Shown here piece after piece: positions 37,091 to 49,901 of a stretch of DNA of 64,000 nt (position 1 is its first letter; every line of letters begins with the position of its first letter). The stretch lies in assembly GCA_963969395.1 (NCBI GenBank), contig OZ017805.1, positions 868,001-932,000 of the forward strand, written 5' to 3'. A program made the position numbers and the translations under genes. Below the pieces are notes generated by a model that was not told where the DNA came from, did no database searches, and worked only from the letters and a program-made list of their open reading frames with translations. The DNA is from Pseudoscleropodium purum. Its lineage: Eukaryota; Streptophyta; Bryopsida; Hypnales; Brachytheciaceae.

Positions 37091-38494
37091 ATTGCTTACA
37101 CATTCTTGATGTCTAATACTTCGCTTTCTCCTTCTACCAAATGCTCTTTGCTTTGATTATAGGATCATCTTAAATCCCAAAGTAAAGACCATGTGTATCC
37201 CCCTTTGCTTTGGCCTTTCTATTCTTTTCACCTCTTCAAGTCATCCCATCAATACTTCCACCACCTTAACTAGTCATGATTGCTAACTGAAATTTATAAC
37301 CAATTTAAATCAAATAATTGTTACATGTGACTGTCGTAAAATGTGTACGCATCAATGAATCAATTAATATTAATGAGTAACAAAAGATGAAGGATCCCAA
37401 CTCTCCACCATGTAGGCGCAATTACTACTTAAAGCAACATCTGTATTGGCTTTAAAGGAGATGAAGTAAAAACACATGAAGAGGCACTCCCCCATTATAG
37501 CCGTTTGCCACCAAACCTAGACTATGGCCACTGTTGGACCTACCCATGACTATGTGAATTGTCCGCAAACCTATTGTCCATTGCTTCAACCAATGGGTTC
37601 CATTTTGATGGTGGATATAGACCTCATTGTTTGCCTTGTTTGATAGACAATTGAATTCTTGTTCGCAAAGCTGTTTGTCGGGTCTGCTTTAGCCAGCATT
37701 TGCATCAAAACGTGTGGATTGTCTGTTGAGATCTTAGCCACCACCAATGGTTGCTTGCATCAAAAGCTACAGTTCTTTGCCTTAATTGTTGTTTGCAACT
37801 AAATAAGGAGGTCATTCACCATCTTAACCAGAGGTGTTAGCTTAGGTGAACGACCACCTCTAACATTGAACCGTCCACCAAAGTCATTTACTGCCTCCCT
37901 AATGATCCGCCCAATTGTTCATTGCAGCATTCAATGTGCCACTAATGTTTGGAAATGGAAATATCATTCAATTGATTAGCATTTAAAGTATCATAATTGT
38001 ATGAACACTTGTGGAAGGTGTTTTTATAAGTATTTGAATCCTAAATCTTAAACCCTAAACCCTACAATAAATTTCCAATGTTTTCTTTGTAATGTGTGAA
38101 ATATATTTGAACTAAAATTTCCTTAAATTCCTAAATACTGAAGGCAAGGTTGTCTTCCTTGTCAAACAAATAGTATGATAGATAGACGTCTAACAACATC
38201 TAGTAGACCCTTCGCGACATCTAGTAAAGTCAAATTTACCTTTGACTTTTAAAAAAATACTCCACCTTTTACTTAGGCCATTTGGATGCCATGTGTCATC
38301 CATGTGGCACATTTAGGGCATGTGCGCATCATCTAGAGAGGGGCAATTGCGTGTTAGGACAACTTTATATTAGGCAATTGCGAGTCACGGCTACTACGTC
38401 TAAGGTGATGCAAGTTATGGCGACTACTTTGAGGGCAACTACATGTGTTGTGGCAACAACTTTTGGACAATAGTGGATTTGAGGATAACAAGTT
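37091..38494. other. Mixed interval without a clear gene
   Basis: 37.4-38.0 kb is less AT-rich than its surroundings and has coding-like minus-strand patches, but no continuous frame. 38.16-38.48 kb contains a short plus ORF that I regard as incidental. Confidence 0.3.
38049..38064 (+). repeat. Short telomere-like motif
   Basis: TAAACCCTAAACCCTA is just over two units of the plant telomere repeat (TTTAGGG on the other strand). It may be a telo-box or a tiny interstitial telomeric trace. Confidence 0.6.
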
Positions 38495-38511
38495 CACTAG
38501 TAGAAAAATTG
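38495..38511 (+). repeat. Candidate CACTA terminus
   Basis: CACTAGTAGAAAAATTG resembles plant CACTA ends of the CACTASTAGAAAAA type. It is followed to about 38700 by short repeats in both orientations (TCAACAT, TGTTGAT, ATGTTAAT), as expected for a subterminal region. No transposase of matching orientation or opposite terminus was found. Confidence 0.4.
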
Positions 38512-38699
38512 AATTCAAATCAACATAAATTTAACAAAAAATGTTAATTTCTTCTATTGATTAGCATGTATTAATACGGACAAGCTTCGACAAAAATGTG
38601 TTGATGTAGATGTTATTTTTGAAAGTTTTTTGTTGATCAACAACATAGAATTGTTAATTGCTCTATCAAATTCAACACATTAACATTGATTTAGAACAA

Positions 38700-41600
38700 A
38701 AAATTATTGAAAGTCCTATTGTTTACAATAATAGTCCATTGTGAAATTGTGACTGCACCTTCTCAATACATGCCCACGTCTTTCGTTATCCACATGCTAT
38801 GGCATTTTATTATCCACATTACACTTTGCTCTTGGCATTTTATGAATTCAAAGACCATCTGTACTAATTAGTAAACTATTCCATCCCCAATTTCTATTCA
38901 TGGTAAACAATGAATCTGTTTTACAATAGAAAATGCTATAAACTAAACATTTTCTCTTCAATAATTTGTGCTCTAGACATTAATGAGGCCTTCTTGAAAT
39001 TAGCTCTTTAGCTATTGATGTAGATACACATGTACAATGTATGTCACATTATATGAATCTACATCTATTTGATATTACTTTGAAATCCAACTAATTATCC
39101 ACTTTGCACTTGCGTTCCATTTAACATGCTACTTTCTTAGACACTAAAGTGCACTCCATGAACATTTTGAAGTCAAACCACATAAGACATGAGTTGAAAC
39201 ATGTCTTCCGCTCTATAGAATTAGAATTCACCTCCTCCTGCATAAGTTCAATTCATGCTAATTGTGCATTGGTAATCATTGTTATAGATGTTTCCTCCTA
39301 ATTTCTTTGCTCTATTTTTGTTCCCATTCCATGTCACATATGCTAACATAAAATTACAAAGCATAATTCTGTTTCTTCATTTTTCATTCACATAAACTTG
39401 TGTTAGTGAGCACTGTAGTATACAAAAATTTATTTCTAACTTGTGGAATTGGTTTCATTCATTAAGTCAAAAACAAAGAGAAAATCCTAAATGCATTCGT
39501 TTCTAATGAATACTTATATTGCGGATTACATACAAGAAAGACATAACCAAAAATTACCTTGACTACACAACATTTGTCTTTTAACAACTGGGAAAGAATT
39601 TCATACACATTCTTTGGCAACACTGGTTGATTCCCAATGCACAAGGATATTGTGTATGCATCTCATGTCAACTCATTCCGTAGTCTTCCAACATGCTTTC
39701 TTTCTTCATCAAATGAATTATTCACTATAGTATCATGCTTTCTTTTGCTATCATCTTGCACTGCACTTTGCTATTGTTCAAATTCATGTACTCAAAGCAT
39801 TACCTATACCATTGTGTCATCATGCGAAGTAAAACCCTTGACCTCGACTTGGTACAACAGGATAAATAAAACTAGTATGAAAAGTTGTAACATTAGAAGA
39901 AAATGATGCCAGACAATGCTTACTTGAATTTGTAAACTAGAAAAAAAATTCACATTCTCTCGTAATATATAAAATAAACTACAGATACAAATCATTTATG
40001 TGCCACAATGACTTTTCAAAGAATTTACTTAGTACCTCTTTCTCTCAAACATTCAATCACTTGCAAATTATGGATATGACTTAAGGAAAGGAAAAAATAC
40101 TAACAAAGTATTGACAATCATAAGTCTTAAAGCCTATAGAGGTATATGTTCACCTAAATGTAGACTACGACATCATTGACAAGGTGTACTTACATTTTAC
40201 ATACGACTATGTCAATGGTTATATTAATCAATGGGTCCCCATTATTGAAGAACAACTTCCACTCAAAGATCATGCATAAAAGAAAAAACAATTCATTACT
40301 CAGCCTTGAACTCAAATTACATCTTCTTGGAATTGTTTAATTGCATTGCAAAGTGCAATCACTTCTTAGTGCACTGAAGGATTATTCATTTTCATAAATG
40401 TTAAATACACACCTATCAATCTAACATGTAAGTAACTATTTGTCATTCAATACAATGTTTTCCCTACCTAAGGCTTAGACATTTCGAGCGAACATTCTTG
40501 AGAAAAACAAAACATGAAGTGAGGTAAAATGACATCTTCCAAACACATTTCTTGCAACCAATCCTCAATTTCATGCTCTTGTAGCCAATCCACAACTGTA
40601 GTTCCTGCTCTTCTGCTCCTTCAAGTGAAGAACATGCTTCAATTCTCATCAATGTATACACACACTTCCAAGGAACCAATTAAATACTTACTCATTTCAC
40701 ATAATTATAAAAAGAAAAACTTTGATAGTTGCTCATGACCTTCATCTACCACTTCCGCTCTTTTATAGACTAGGGTAAGAAATTCTCACCTTCAAATGAA
40801 CTAGAAATTTCCTTGCCTTCCTATACAGTTTTTGAGACATGCCATATACACTATCAATGAAAACAATTAAAAACTATATTTCCTACACATTGCAAACAAA
40901 AAGAATGTCATATGCTCCTAATGACACTTGACTTACCTATTCAAAATAAAGAATACTTGAAGCAAACACTTTGGCAAAATGGCAAGCCAAAATTATGCTA
41001 AAGTTGGACACTCAAAGTTTCGAATTTGCAAGGATACACTATAGAAGACAAAAAAATCCAAAATCCAAACCCATTCACAATTGTTAGTCCTCTATAAGCT
41101 TGAAGACCATCTTGGACTAACAAACTTATAGCTACCATTTCTAAATAAAAGCATCCATGCAAATTCAATGACTGCCATTCCTTGGTATTTTGTAATTTCA
41201 CGCTTTAAGGCTCTATAAACAAAACCCTCCATCAACAAATGAGAACATTAAATGCAAAAAAAAACCTCTATATACATTGAAGTCAAGTAACTCAATATTT
41301 GCAATACATACAACATTTCTACTTACACAACATAAATGGAAACATTTATATCTACATAACAATTCCTTACTTCCAAATTTAGTGCGTTTCTTGCGAAACA
41401 ATTCACTTACCTATTCTTGCAAATATTCCAATATAATTCCACTCTTCAACAGCATTTCAAATTTCATCAATCTCCCCATCTATTTTTCCATTCCTAATTA
41501 CACTTGACTTTCTTCTTTGAGTACACAAATTTTATTTCTTACACAAACATACTCATTGCCAACGTATGACATCTGCTTCCTCATCATTCCTTACACTCTA

Positions 41601-42600
41601 GTAGTGGAATATTAGTATAGAAATTTTTGAATCCAAAAGGGCCACACTTCTCTAATTTGTAATCTTCCAAAGAAATGGATTCCTATTTTCAAAGCACAGC
41701 AATAACTTACAAAACTACAAGCTGCACAACATTGATACTTTAGAGTTCTTGCAGCCTCCTGAAATTTCTAGAATTTCAAACAGTTCCTATACACTTGTAA
41801 CTTCAATGTTCTGAACCTCCTTCGACGACCACAAATGTTTTCCAAATCCTCTAATATCATGTGTAGCCAAATCTTTATTTCCTAAAGACTTGTACTTCAA
41901 CAAATACAAATTAGTGCACATTTAGTGCATGCTACCAACCAATACATTAATGAATTGAAGTTCAAACTCTACACATTCCAATAACTTCACATTTTCATTT
42001 TCTTCATACATGCCAATCACCCTAGAATAGTCAGACATCTTCTGTAGTATATTTTTCAGAATCTAATCTTATTCAACTAAATCCGAGTTCGAACACTAGG
42101 GAATGAATTATATAAGGCTAGCGTAATGTGTTTAAAGGTCACAATGTATAAACGTGCAAAATTCAGATATTTATTTGTTCTTAATCCTACTAAAACCCAA
42201 GGTATCACTCAAGCTGTTCATTAGTAGATGCTATTGACTGATGTATGACGTCTCAGTCCTATCTAGTGTACTACTGGCTCGTGACAATAGTTCTGGGACA
42301 ATATGTCAAGTTGGACTGACTTGTGTATGGATGCAATGCAGGACTTAGACTTTAGTACAGCCTACTATAGTACTTTGAAAATAGTATAAATATACGTTTT
42401 TTTTAATATTTAAAAAAATTTAAAGTTTAAAAGTTTAGGATATGCTTACAAAGATTTGTAGTCACACGCAGCAAACAAAGACAATAGAGCCAGAACACTT
42501 CAATTAGTATGCTCTACCTATAGTACATACAAAATTTTCACTTAAAACATGCATATGCAATTTTGAAATTGGCTTCTTAAGCCTATTTTAAAATCTCTAC
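38700..42600. other. AT-rich interval without a supportable gene
   Basis: Only short ORFs of low complexity occur on both strands. I see no long repeat shared with the rest of the window. CTAGTAGTG at about 41599-41607 resembles a CACTA right end but does not pair convincingly with 38495. Confidence 0.45.
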
Positions 42601-43880
42601 CCAAACTAGTGGTACGGCCCAAAGGGCCGTTCGAAAAATTTGGACCTTATTATAAATTTGTTTTAATTGAACGATTAGGTTAAAACACCCAAGACCACGG
42701 TACCCGGTCAATACCCTGGTTGATACCCTCACTGGTTTCCTTATGGGTATCAATCGGTAAACCCGAGCCGGTTATCAATCAGAGAAGGGGTATCGGCAAG
42801 TCGAGGCGGGCCGGTGAATCCGCCGCAGATGCCTGTCTGCGAGCTGTGTCGCGTCGGAACCTGCTTCGGCCGTGTCCGTCTGCGCCTCGACAAATTCTCT
42901 CGCTATCAATTTGACAATCAATTAATTCAGAACATCATGATTCACAAATTTTCACTGTGAATGCCCGATTACTCGGATCAATCAGTCACTATTGAGAATT
43001 GGAATTCAATGTCTCCCGAATTCTCACGAAACCTCACCAAATACTCTCAGCCTGGGTGATCTTGTGATTATCAAAATTTTTAATTTTGCTTCAATAATCG
43101 ATTGTTGGTCTTCACCGTAAATCCGAATCCCTAACTCAATTGCAGCTCCAAAATCGAACGAATTTCATGGAGAATCTTACAATTGATTTTTTTTTATTTT
43201 TTTTGTTGTTCCTTGACATTTTGGATCAATTGAGTACCAGGACTAATCAAACGATCACAGCCCAGTTATACGACCAGAACCACGTTAATCACCTCTTGTG
43301 ACTCCAATTTTTGATCGGCTTGTAACACCAATTTGGTGAAGTCCAACTCACCGTGATCTCAACCAATCCTTCTGATCGCTACTGGGGTGCCGCGTCTCCA
43401 AATCTGACCACCACAACTCACCCACAACCAAATTAACACAGACAAGTGATCGATCCGAACTTCACAATTAGTCACTTCAAACTCCAAACAAATCCACCAT
43501 CGCACCGATTGATCCCGGCCTCCCTTTCCACTTTTCCAATTTGAAAGAGAAAAGAAAACACAAATCCAAAAACAAATTTCTCAAACCGAATTCAGAAGAC
43601 ACTCAAACCTCAAAACCAGATTCAGCATTGAGACACAAATTTTTACACGATTGCACAATGATACAAATCTAATATATATATTGCAAGTACTAAAATTACA
43701 CGCGTAAGGAAAACGCACAGGTAGCACACTATTGAGACGGAAAAAAAATATGAACAATATGGAGAGAGAGAGAGTGAGAGAAGGAAAAGAATTTAATTGT
43801 GAATTCACGGGGGTGATCAGAACAGGTGTAACGCTCGCAATCGGCGTGACTTCTCTGTGCACCTCCTGAAACCCTAGGTT
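42601..43880. other. GC-richer island, possible promoter or 5' region
   Basis: Composition shifts sharply from the AT-rich left side. The island has a perfect palindrome ACGGCCC-AAA-GGGCCGT (42614-42630), a stem GATACCC...GGGTATC (42722-42751), many TCCGAA/CGATC motifs, a GA-rich stretch (43761-43784) and a telo-box-like AAACCCTAG at its right end, followed by a long CT-rich tract. A minus ORF (43862-43581, 93 codons) and a plus ORF (42720-42914) are not convincing. It could be the regulatory end of a gene or a retroelement LTR. I see no coding region on either side that would decide. Confidence 0.35.
43761..43784 (+). repeat. GA microsatellite
   Basis: Imperfect (GA)n of about 24 bases with one T interruption. 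GA/CT tracts are common in plant 5' untranslated regions and core promoters. Confidence 0.7.
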
Positions 43881-45100
43881 CCTTGTCTTTTCCTTTTCCC
43901 TGTCTTTTTCTTTATCTTTCTCCTTTTTCTTTAATTTTATCCTTTTCTTTCTAGAACTTTTACTTTTACTTTTACTTTGCCTTTTTGCCCTTTTCTATTA
44001 GTTTGTAGCTACTCACTAAAGTATCTTTTTACTTTTTGGACACTTTAATGCGTTTAGAAGCTACTTTTACACTAAAATTCTAATATATATGTATAAATAA
44101 TGTATATAATGTCACAAAAATCGAAAAAGTTCTACAAAAAGCAAAAGAGCTAGACTACATCTTCCCATATTTTAAAGAATTGATCAACAGAGACTAAAAA
44201 CTTCATTCCATGCAAACTGTCTTCTAATTTTTTTTAAATATATAGAATAAAACATTAAAATTGCACATGACATTTACATTTCAAATAATTTGCATTCAAA
44301 ATTGCATGCATACTTCTCTTTTTCTATAGCGGGAAAACATACATACACCTACTTCACATCATTACATAGAAACACCATAAGTGACGACGTCATAGGCATT
44401 CAAAAAAACCTTTTAAAACAGTTTAAAGTCTTCATGTCCTCTTCAAAATGTAAGAGTCTGTAACAAATTTTGTAAATTTCATTCAACTAATGGGCATTTC
44501 ATGAAAACAAAGTTACCTTTAAAAATGCAACAACACCCCAAACTAAATTTTTTTTATATGGTCCTCTAAAACACTAAAGTCCATTAAAAAGTCACCAACT
44601 ACAAGTACAAAACAGAGATGACAACTTCTACCACGTAGTACTTCTAATTGTGCAACTATTTGTCGTTGCATGAATTGTTTGTACTACAAGAGCTTCTATA
44701 TTGGAAGATAAAAAAATCCAACTATACTTGCAAGAAAGTGCACATGAATGAATGTCTACTACAATTCTCATCTAGTAATTGTCAGTTGCAAGGATTGTAA
44801 GTGTTGTAGGATGTGCTATAGCTAGTGGACAGGATGACAACTACCAGCTACTAACCATATCCCTTTGAAAAGAATAATAGCTGAATTCCATGCATTGTAT
44901 GACTGGTACACACATGCCTTTATCAACTAATGTTAAATGATTCTTTGAAATGCGTAATTGGTTTTTTGGAAAAGAAAGTATGTATGCTAGCCATTCTTTT
45001 ACTAATATTGTACATAAGGAATAATATGTCAATTTCAACATGTATGTCATGTAGCTTTTTAGAGGACAAAGTTCTATACATGTCTCTTATGTTTTCTAGA
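43881..45100. other. AT-rich interval without a supportable gene
   Basis: It starts with a pyrimidine-rich tract (43880-43980, many CTTTT units) and then AT-rich DNA with short ORFs. The upstream part of the CACTA transposase that follows should lie here, but I could not recognise it. Confidence 0.4.
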
Positions 45101-45141
45101 AAAGCTCGACATTCATGTGCAAAATTTGCTAATCAGGCATT

Positions 45142-47463
45142 TGTTAGATCCAATGCATTGTAAGAAGAATCTTTGCGAGAACTTTGTAAAAACCATTCTT
45201 GGAGCAAAAGACTCCATTGGTAGTAGACAAGACATAGAAGCAATGAGAATTTGGAGCAACTTGTGGTTGATTCCATTATAGAAGTAGACAGAGGCATTCC
45301 ACATGCCTTCAACTCCTTACATCTTCACCTCAAGTGAGCAAATGACTATCATGGATATAATTAGAAACTTAAAGAGTCCAACAAATTATATTGGTGCCAT
45401 TTACAAGTGTCTGTAAGAGGGGAAGTTTTGATATATGAAGTCCCATGACTTCCATGTGCTCATGCAACAAGTACATCCTTATCTTGATATAATAGACAAG
45501 TTGAAATAATATAGGATGTTGTAATAGGAATACCGTCTATGTTTTAAAGAGGCTGAATATATGTGAATGTATATCCCATGAATAAGTTCTGCATGCTGTA
45601 GGAGAATAATGTGAACATATTATTTGATGAATTTCTATATAAGTACATATATAGGTGTAATTTGCAACAATGGAAGTGTATTCTTCAAATTTGAATGAAT
45701 TATAATTAGTTAGCAGAATTGAATGTTGAAATGGGTTGTTATTTTTTGCAAAAAACATGCTGTAGAAGGTGATAGTTTGTATTCTACAGCTTAGAACATC
45801 ATAGAAGTTTGTATGAAGATTTAAATTTTGTTGTTGTCCTTACAAATTCTTCCTTTGGCACTACGAGATGTTATAAACGAGGATGTTTGACAAGCAGTCA
45901 TGAAAGTGAGTCGAGTCTTTCACAAACTTTATGCTCGTGAAATAAGACTTGTTGATAGAAATGCAAATATAAATGATGCAGCAGAAGCATTGTATTTATT
46001 AGAAATAGTATTTCTACCAACTTTTATGGTGCATTTGATGATCTATTTAGTTGAAGAATTGTATATATGTGGTCATGTGCATAGCTAGTGGATGTATCCT
46101 ATAGATAGATATACGAAAACATTATAGGATTATGTTCGAACATATGCAAAACTTGAAGCCAACATGGCTGAGGGATATTCAATGTCAAAGACATTGGGAT
46201 ATTGCACAAAGTATATGCAACGTTTCCAAGGAACTTCTCAACAAGTATGGGATGATAAAAAAGAGCAGTGCATGAATGACAAAATGTTGTAGGGTAGTGG
46301 TAGGCCTTGGTCTATGTCAACACAATTTTGGATGTAGGTACACAACTTTGTTGTTAACAACTCAACAAACTTTCACAATTGGAGATTGTATGTTTCAAGC
46401 AAGTCTATTAAATGATGTACATTTTTGCATTAGCAAAAGTTTACAAAGTGACTTTGTTATGAAGTCATACTATATATCCATGAAGCAATTGTATAATTTA
46501 TCTTGCAAAGAACATATTTTTTTTTGCAAGAATAAAAACATAATGGTTATAACATGGAAAAAAAGAGTAAGCTTTCCAACAAAAAAACGTTTCTGTAAAC
46601 GTCTCTCTGACCTACTCCATTACATATTGCTTTACATTTCTTTAGACATGAATGATGCTAGTATAGGGTTCTATAAAACAATAGCATCTAACATGTGGTT
46701 GTTTGCTACATGTAGGAAATATAACGTAGCGCGTAGATAGCAAGCGGCTAACAGATAAGAATTCACAAGAGAATATCAACGATGCTTTGGCAGACATAGT
46801 ACAATTCATTAACTACAAGGTTTTTGTAGTCTACCAAAGTTTGCAATGTGACTCAGAATTGAGGTGGACAAGCTGAAGCAAGATGACGATCCCTTGTCAG
46901 AGGACATGGTGGAAGTATTACAACTACCAAAGATGGAAGCAACATCATATTGTGCCATGTATGATCACGGCATGCACTTCCGAGTCAAGAGTGTTGAAGA
47001 AGAAAAAGTTACATGTAATAACGCAATTGTTGTAGTAGTGCTACAAGAATTAGAGGGGAGGGCCTTGAACAAATATGGAAAATTTGAAACTATTGAGTAT
47101 GTTAGACGGATAGAAGAAATCTTAGAGCTTGACTATTGTAGTCATTGTTGTATAATTTTGGTGTGTTCATGGATATAGTCAAAAGAAGGAACTACAAATT
47201 TAGACATCGTTTGTGACAAATATAGCTTCATGTTGGCAAATTTGTCCTCTCCGCCACCATTAGGGCCAAATTCCTTTGCCTTTCCAATACAATGCTGACA
47301 AGTTTTTTTCTCTGATGAAATCCATAGGAACTACAATATAGGAAGAAGTTGGAAGATGGTTTGTGGCGTAGATGTGCGAGGGCATTACGGACGTGCAGAC
47401 ATTAGAAGGCCAAACATTCAAATGTTAGCAAGAGGTCGTGATTCACAATTCCATGGACTTTGA
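45142..47463 (+). pseudogene. CACTA TNP2-like transposase, C-terminal half (copy B)
   Basis: The plus strand carries the central and C-terminal TNP2 order. 45142-45470 is one frame with four stops: LDPMHCKKNLCENFVKTILG, IIRNLKSPTNYIGAIYKCL and MKSHDFHVLMQQ. After a gap of about 365 bp the gene resumes at 45835 with LQILPLALRDVINEDV, SRVFHKLYAREI, MIYLVEELYICGHVHS, a TAG, WMYPIDRYTKTL and YVRTYAKLEANMAEGYSMSK (DUF4218). 46.86-47.46 kb is the DUF4216 part: MHFRVKSVEEEK, RRIEEILELDYCSHCCIILV, then CQQVFFSDEIH and WKMVCGVDVRGHYGRADI. It aligns with the minus-strand copy A2. Stops and frameshifts make it inactive. The open stretch 46276-46740 is probably the wrong frame of the linker. Confidence 0.75.
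45471..45834. mobile_element. Probable insertion (or intron) in CACTA copy B
   Basis: In copy A2 the protein runs directly from HVLLQQ to ILPL. Here about 365 bp of AT-rich, non-coding sequence separates LMQQ from LQILPL. It begins GTACATCC right after CAACAA and ends in TTACAA, so ACAA could be a short target duplication. I see no terminal inverted repeat. A GT start would fit an intron, but there is no AG at the junction. Confidence 0.4.
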
Positions 47464-48823
47464 CTTGTGCTCTAGTGTATGTACACATGCAGAAGCTTTA
47501 CTAAACGCAAGCATGCACGTACTCATGGTACTTTTCTAGACCTAGGGAAGGTACATCTCTTGCTTTTATACAATTTCTAACCTTTAGCAATAAGACATGG
47601 TAGTAAAGTGAACCATATATAGATAAAGTGACTTTTCACAACATCCAAACAAGTAAAAGACTTTTAGCACAAAGCATAGACAAGATTGGCACATCTTTGG
47701 ACTTCCTAATGAATTGACAACTATAATGATGCAATATGAAGAGATGGCATAGCTAAACAGGAGATTAACTTCCTCCCAACCTTTGAAGAGGTCATATAGT
47801 ATGAGGACAGATGATTGTCACAAAGTGTTCAGCCTTACAATATTGTATGTGCAGTATGCATTGATTTTAGTCTTTGTAGTTGTTGTATAATTTCTTTTGT
47901 TCTTCATGTGTAGTGGGCATAGTGGGCATTAGCTGTAGGAATGCATACATGTTGAATTTTTCCAATTTCTAATAAGTATCTTACATGATTGGAAGACAAC
48001 GAGAGTGCTTTGTGAAATTAAGCATTGTTGTCAGAGCAAAACAAAGATCATGTTTAGCTAGAGTTTTGTTTATTTATAAATTGAACACACACATATTATT
48101 TAAACATGTAACAAGCTTCTGGCAACGAATGAAATGCATTCATAGCTAGAAATTTTTACTTCTTTCACATGACAAGACGAATAGTGTATCTACTTGTGGA
48201 TGTTTGTTCTTGAAGGAGTCATTTCTAGTGTACATGTATACATGGACATCATGGCCTTTTTTAAAAGTAAGCAATGAATTAGTCATAATTAGTTTTCTTT
48301 CCATGTATGTTTGCATGCTTCTGTAGTATATACAATTCAAAATACATGAAACAACAATGAATTAATTGTACGTGCTCATATTTTAAGTCATGTTAAAACC
48401 TCAGACTCTTTAAGTCATAGGAAATTGGTATAATGACTGAGTCATAGTATATAAGCGACACCAATGTAGCGGGAAGACAAATAACTTTTTTCTATTAAAC
48501 TTTTCAAGCTATCTATAATGCAACTAGCATGATGAGAATAGAGTGATACTGTGCCAATAACAAACACTTCAAGGATTGTCTTCAATTTCTAAGCTTTCGA
48601 TGTCAAATTCAGTGTTAGTGAAGCATTAAATAGAATAGAATAGGGTCCAACTACATTTTTTGATGATGTAGAAATCCATAGATGTACCTAAGGTTGACTA
48701 CAAAGTCATCACTACATAAGAAGCCAAATAACTAAAAAACAATGATAGCACCAATACTAAATGCGCATTCAATTCCATAGTATGCACACAATCATTATTT
48801 TTTAATCAAACTATTTTCTTTCT
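47464..48823. other. AT-rich interval without a supportable gene
   Basis: This is probably the decayed 3' flank of CACTA copy B. Only short ORFs are present, and no repeat shared with other parts of the window was noticed. Confidence 0.4.
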
Positions 48824-49375
48824 ATGGAAGCATGGGATGTCAGAGGTCACTACACTATCCACCTAAATTCACCTTATAATCAATTTCATTGGTTGCTATA
48901 TTCAAAAATGTCTAAACGAAAAGTACTAAGGGTAGCACTATTGTTCTGCTACAGGAAAAGAATTTTGTATAGTCCCAATTTAGAAGACAACATAAAGAGA
49001 TGTCAGCAGATAACTACAACAGAGCAGTAGACGTTACTAACTAGTATTGCCCAACTTTGCTCTAACACATCTATGCTAGAGACATTGCCTCTTAGAAATG
49101 TGGATTCTATAGATTATGTACAAGACAACGGATGTGTAGAAGTATTATTGAAGGCTAAACTAAATTGTCCACTATTAGAGGGTACAAGGCAACTTGAGAA
49201 ACCAAGGTAGCCTTGCACTTTAGAGTCAAAGGTAAATGAGTGTTTTGTTGAATTTCACACATTGGCGCTCAAGTATGGCCTCAAATCCTCCTACTAGTAC
49301 CCCATAGACAACAACAACAAAGGAAAACAATGGATGTGGCAATACGAACAAAAGAAAGTATCTATTTCAAAACTA
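48824..49375 (+). pseudogene. Unassigned gene remnant with in-frame stops
   Basis: One frame is coding-like from 48824 to about 49375 despite stops near 49030, 49210, 49300 and 49375. It reads MEAWDVRGHYTIHLN at the start, later SIAQLCSNTSMLETLPLRNV, DSIDYVQDNGCVEVLLKAKL, ECFVEFHTLALKYGLKSS and NNNKGKQWMWQYEQKK. About 180 residues are preserved. The amino-acid make-up is clearly protein-like, but I do not recognise the family. It follows the CACTA remnant on the same strand and could be a second ORF of that element or an unrelated gene. Confidence 0.35.
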
Positions 49376-49787
49376 TAGAAGGTACCTAATTTATGAAAAG
49401 AAGTTTCTCTAGTGTTTTCATTGCATGAGAGTGCCCTGCACCATTTTATGTCAGTATTCACATAATCATTTCAAAAAGAAAGTTGCAAATGTGGTGACTT
49501 TTGTGCACTTATAAGTTCCTCTGTGACATAGTTACGTCTTAGATACAAGCAACGCTTGTAACTAGTCAGATGAAAGATGAAGCGGAATTTTGCTTTTTTC
49601 CTACATGTACACTAATGTCTTCATTCTTCTATTGAAATTTGATATATGAGCATCTCTAGTGTATAAATTTCATGCATATGGAAATGCGACAAGATTAGAA
49701 AGAAAGGCACATCCAAGTACACAAAGCCCTTTTTATGATGCAAAGAAAGCATTAGTTGAAACCTATATTTTTTTGGATTTTTTTGTG

Positions 49788-49901
49788 TCTAACTTGATGG
49801 ATTTTTCTAGACATCTAATGAAGATGTTACAATGGACATAATTGTTGACATAAAAACATGGCTTCTTACATTAGATGTCTAGAGAAATCCATCAAGTTAG
49901 A
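49788..49901. ncRNA. Long near-perfect hairpin, miRNA-precursor-like
   Basis: The left arm (49788-49824) begins TCTAACTTGATGGATTT and the right arm (49864-49901) is its reverse complement, with one mismatch and one single-base bulge over 37 positions. The loop is 39 bases, giving a 114-base foldback. Size, arm pairing and loop length fit a plant pre-miRNA or a young inverted duplication producing small RNAs. No other copy is seen in this window. Either strand could be transcribed. Without expression data it could equally be a small foldback repeat. Confidence 0.45.

Noticed and set aside
41599..41607. CTAGTAGTG as the partner end of the CACTA-like terminus at 38495
   Set aside because: Similarity stops after the first bases and no subterminal repeats lie next to it.
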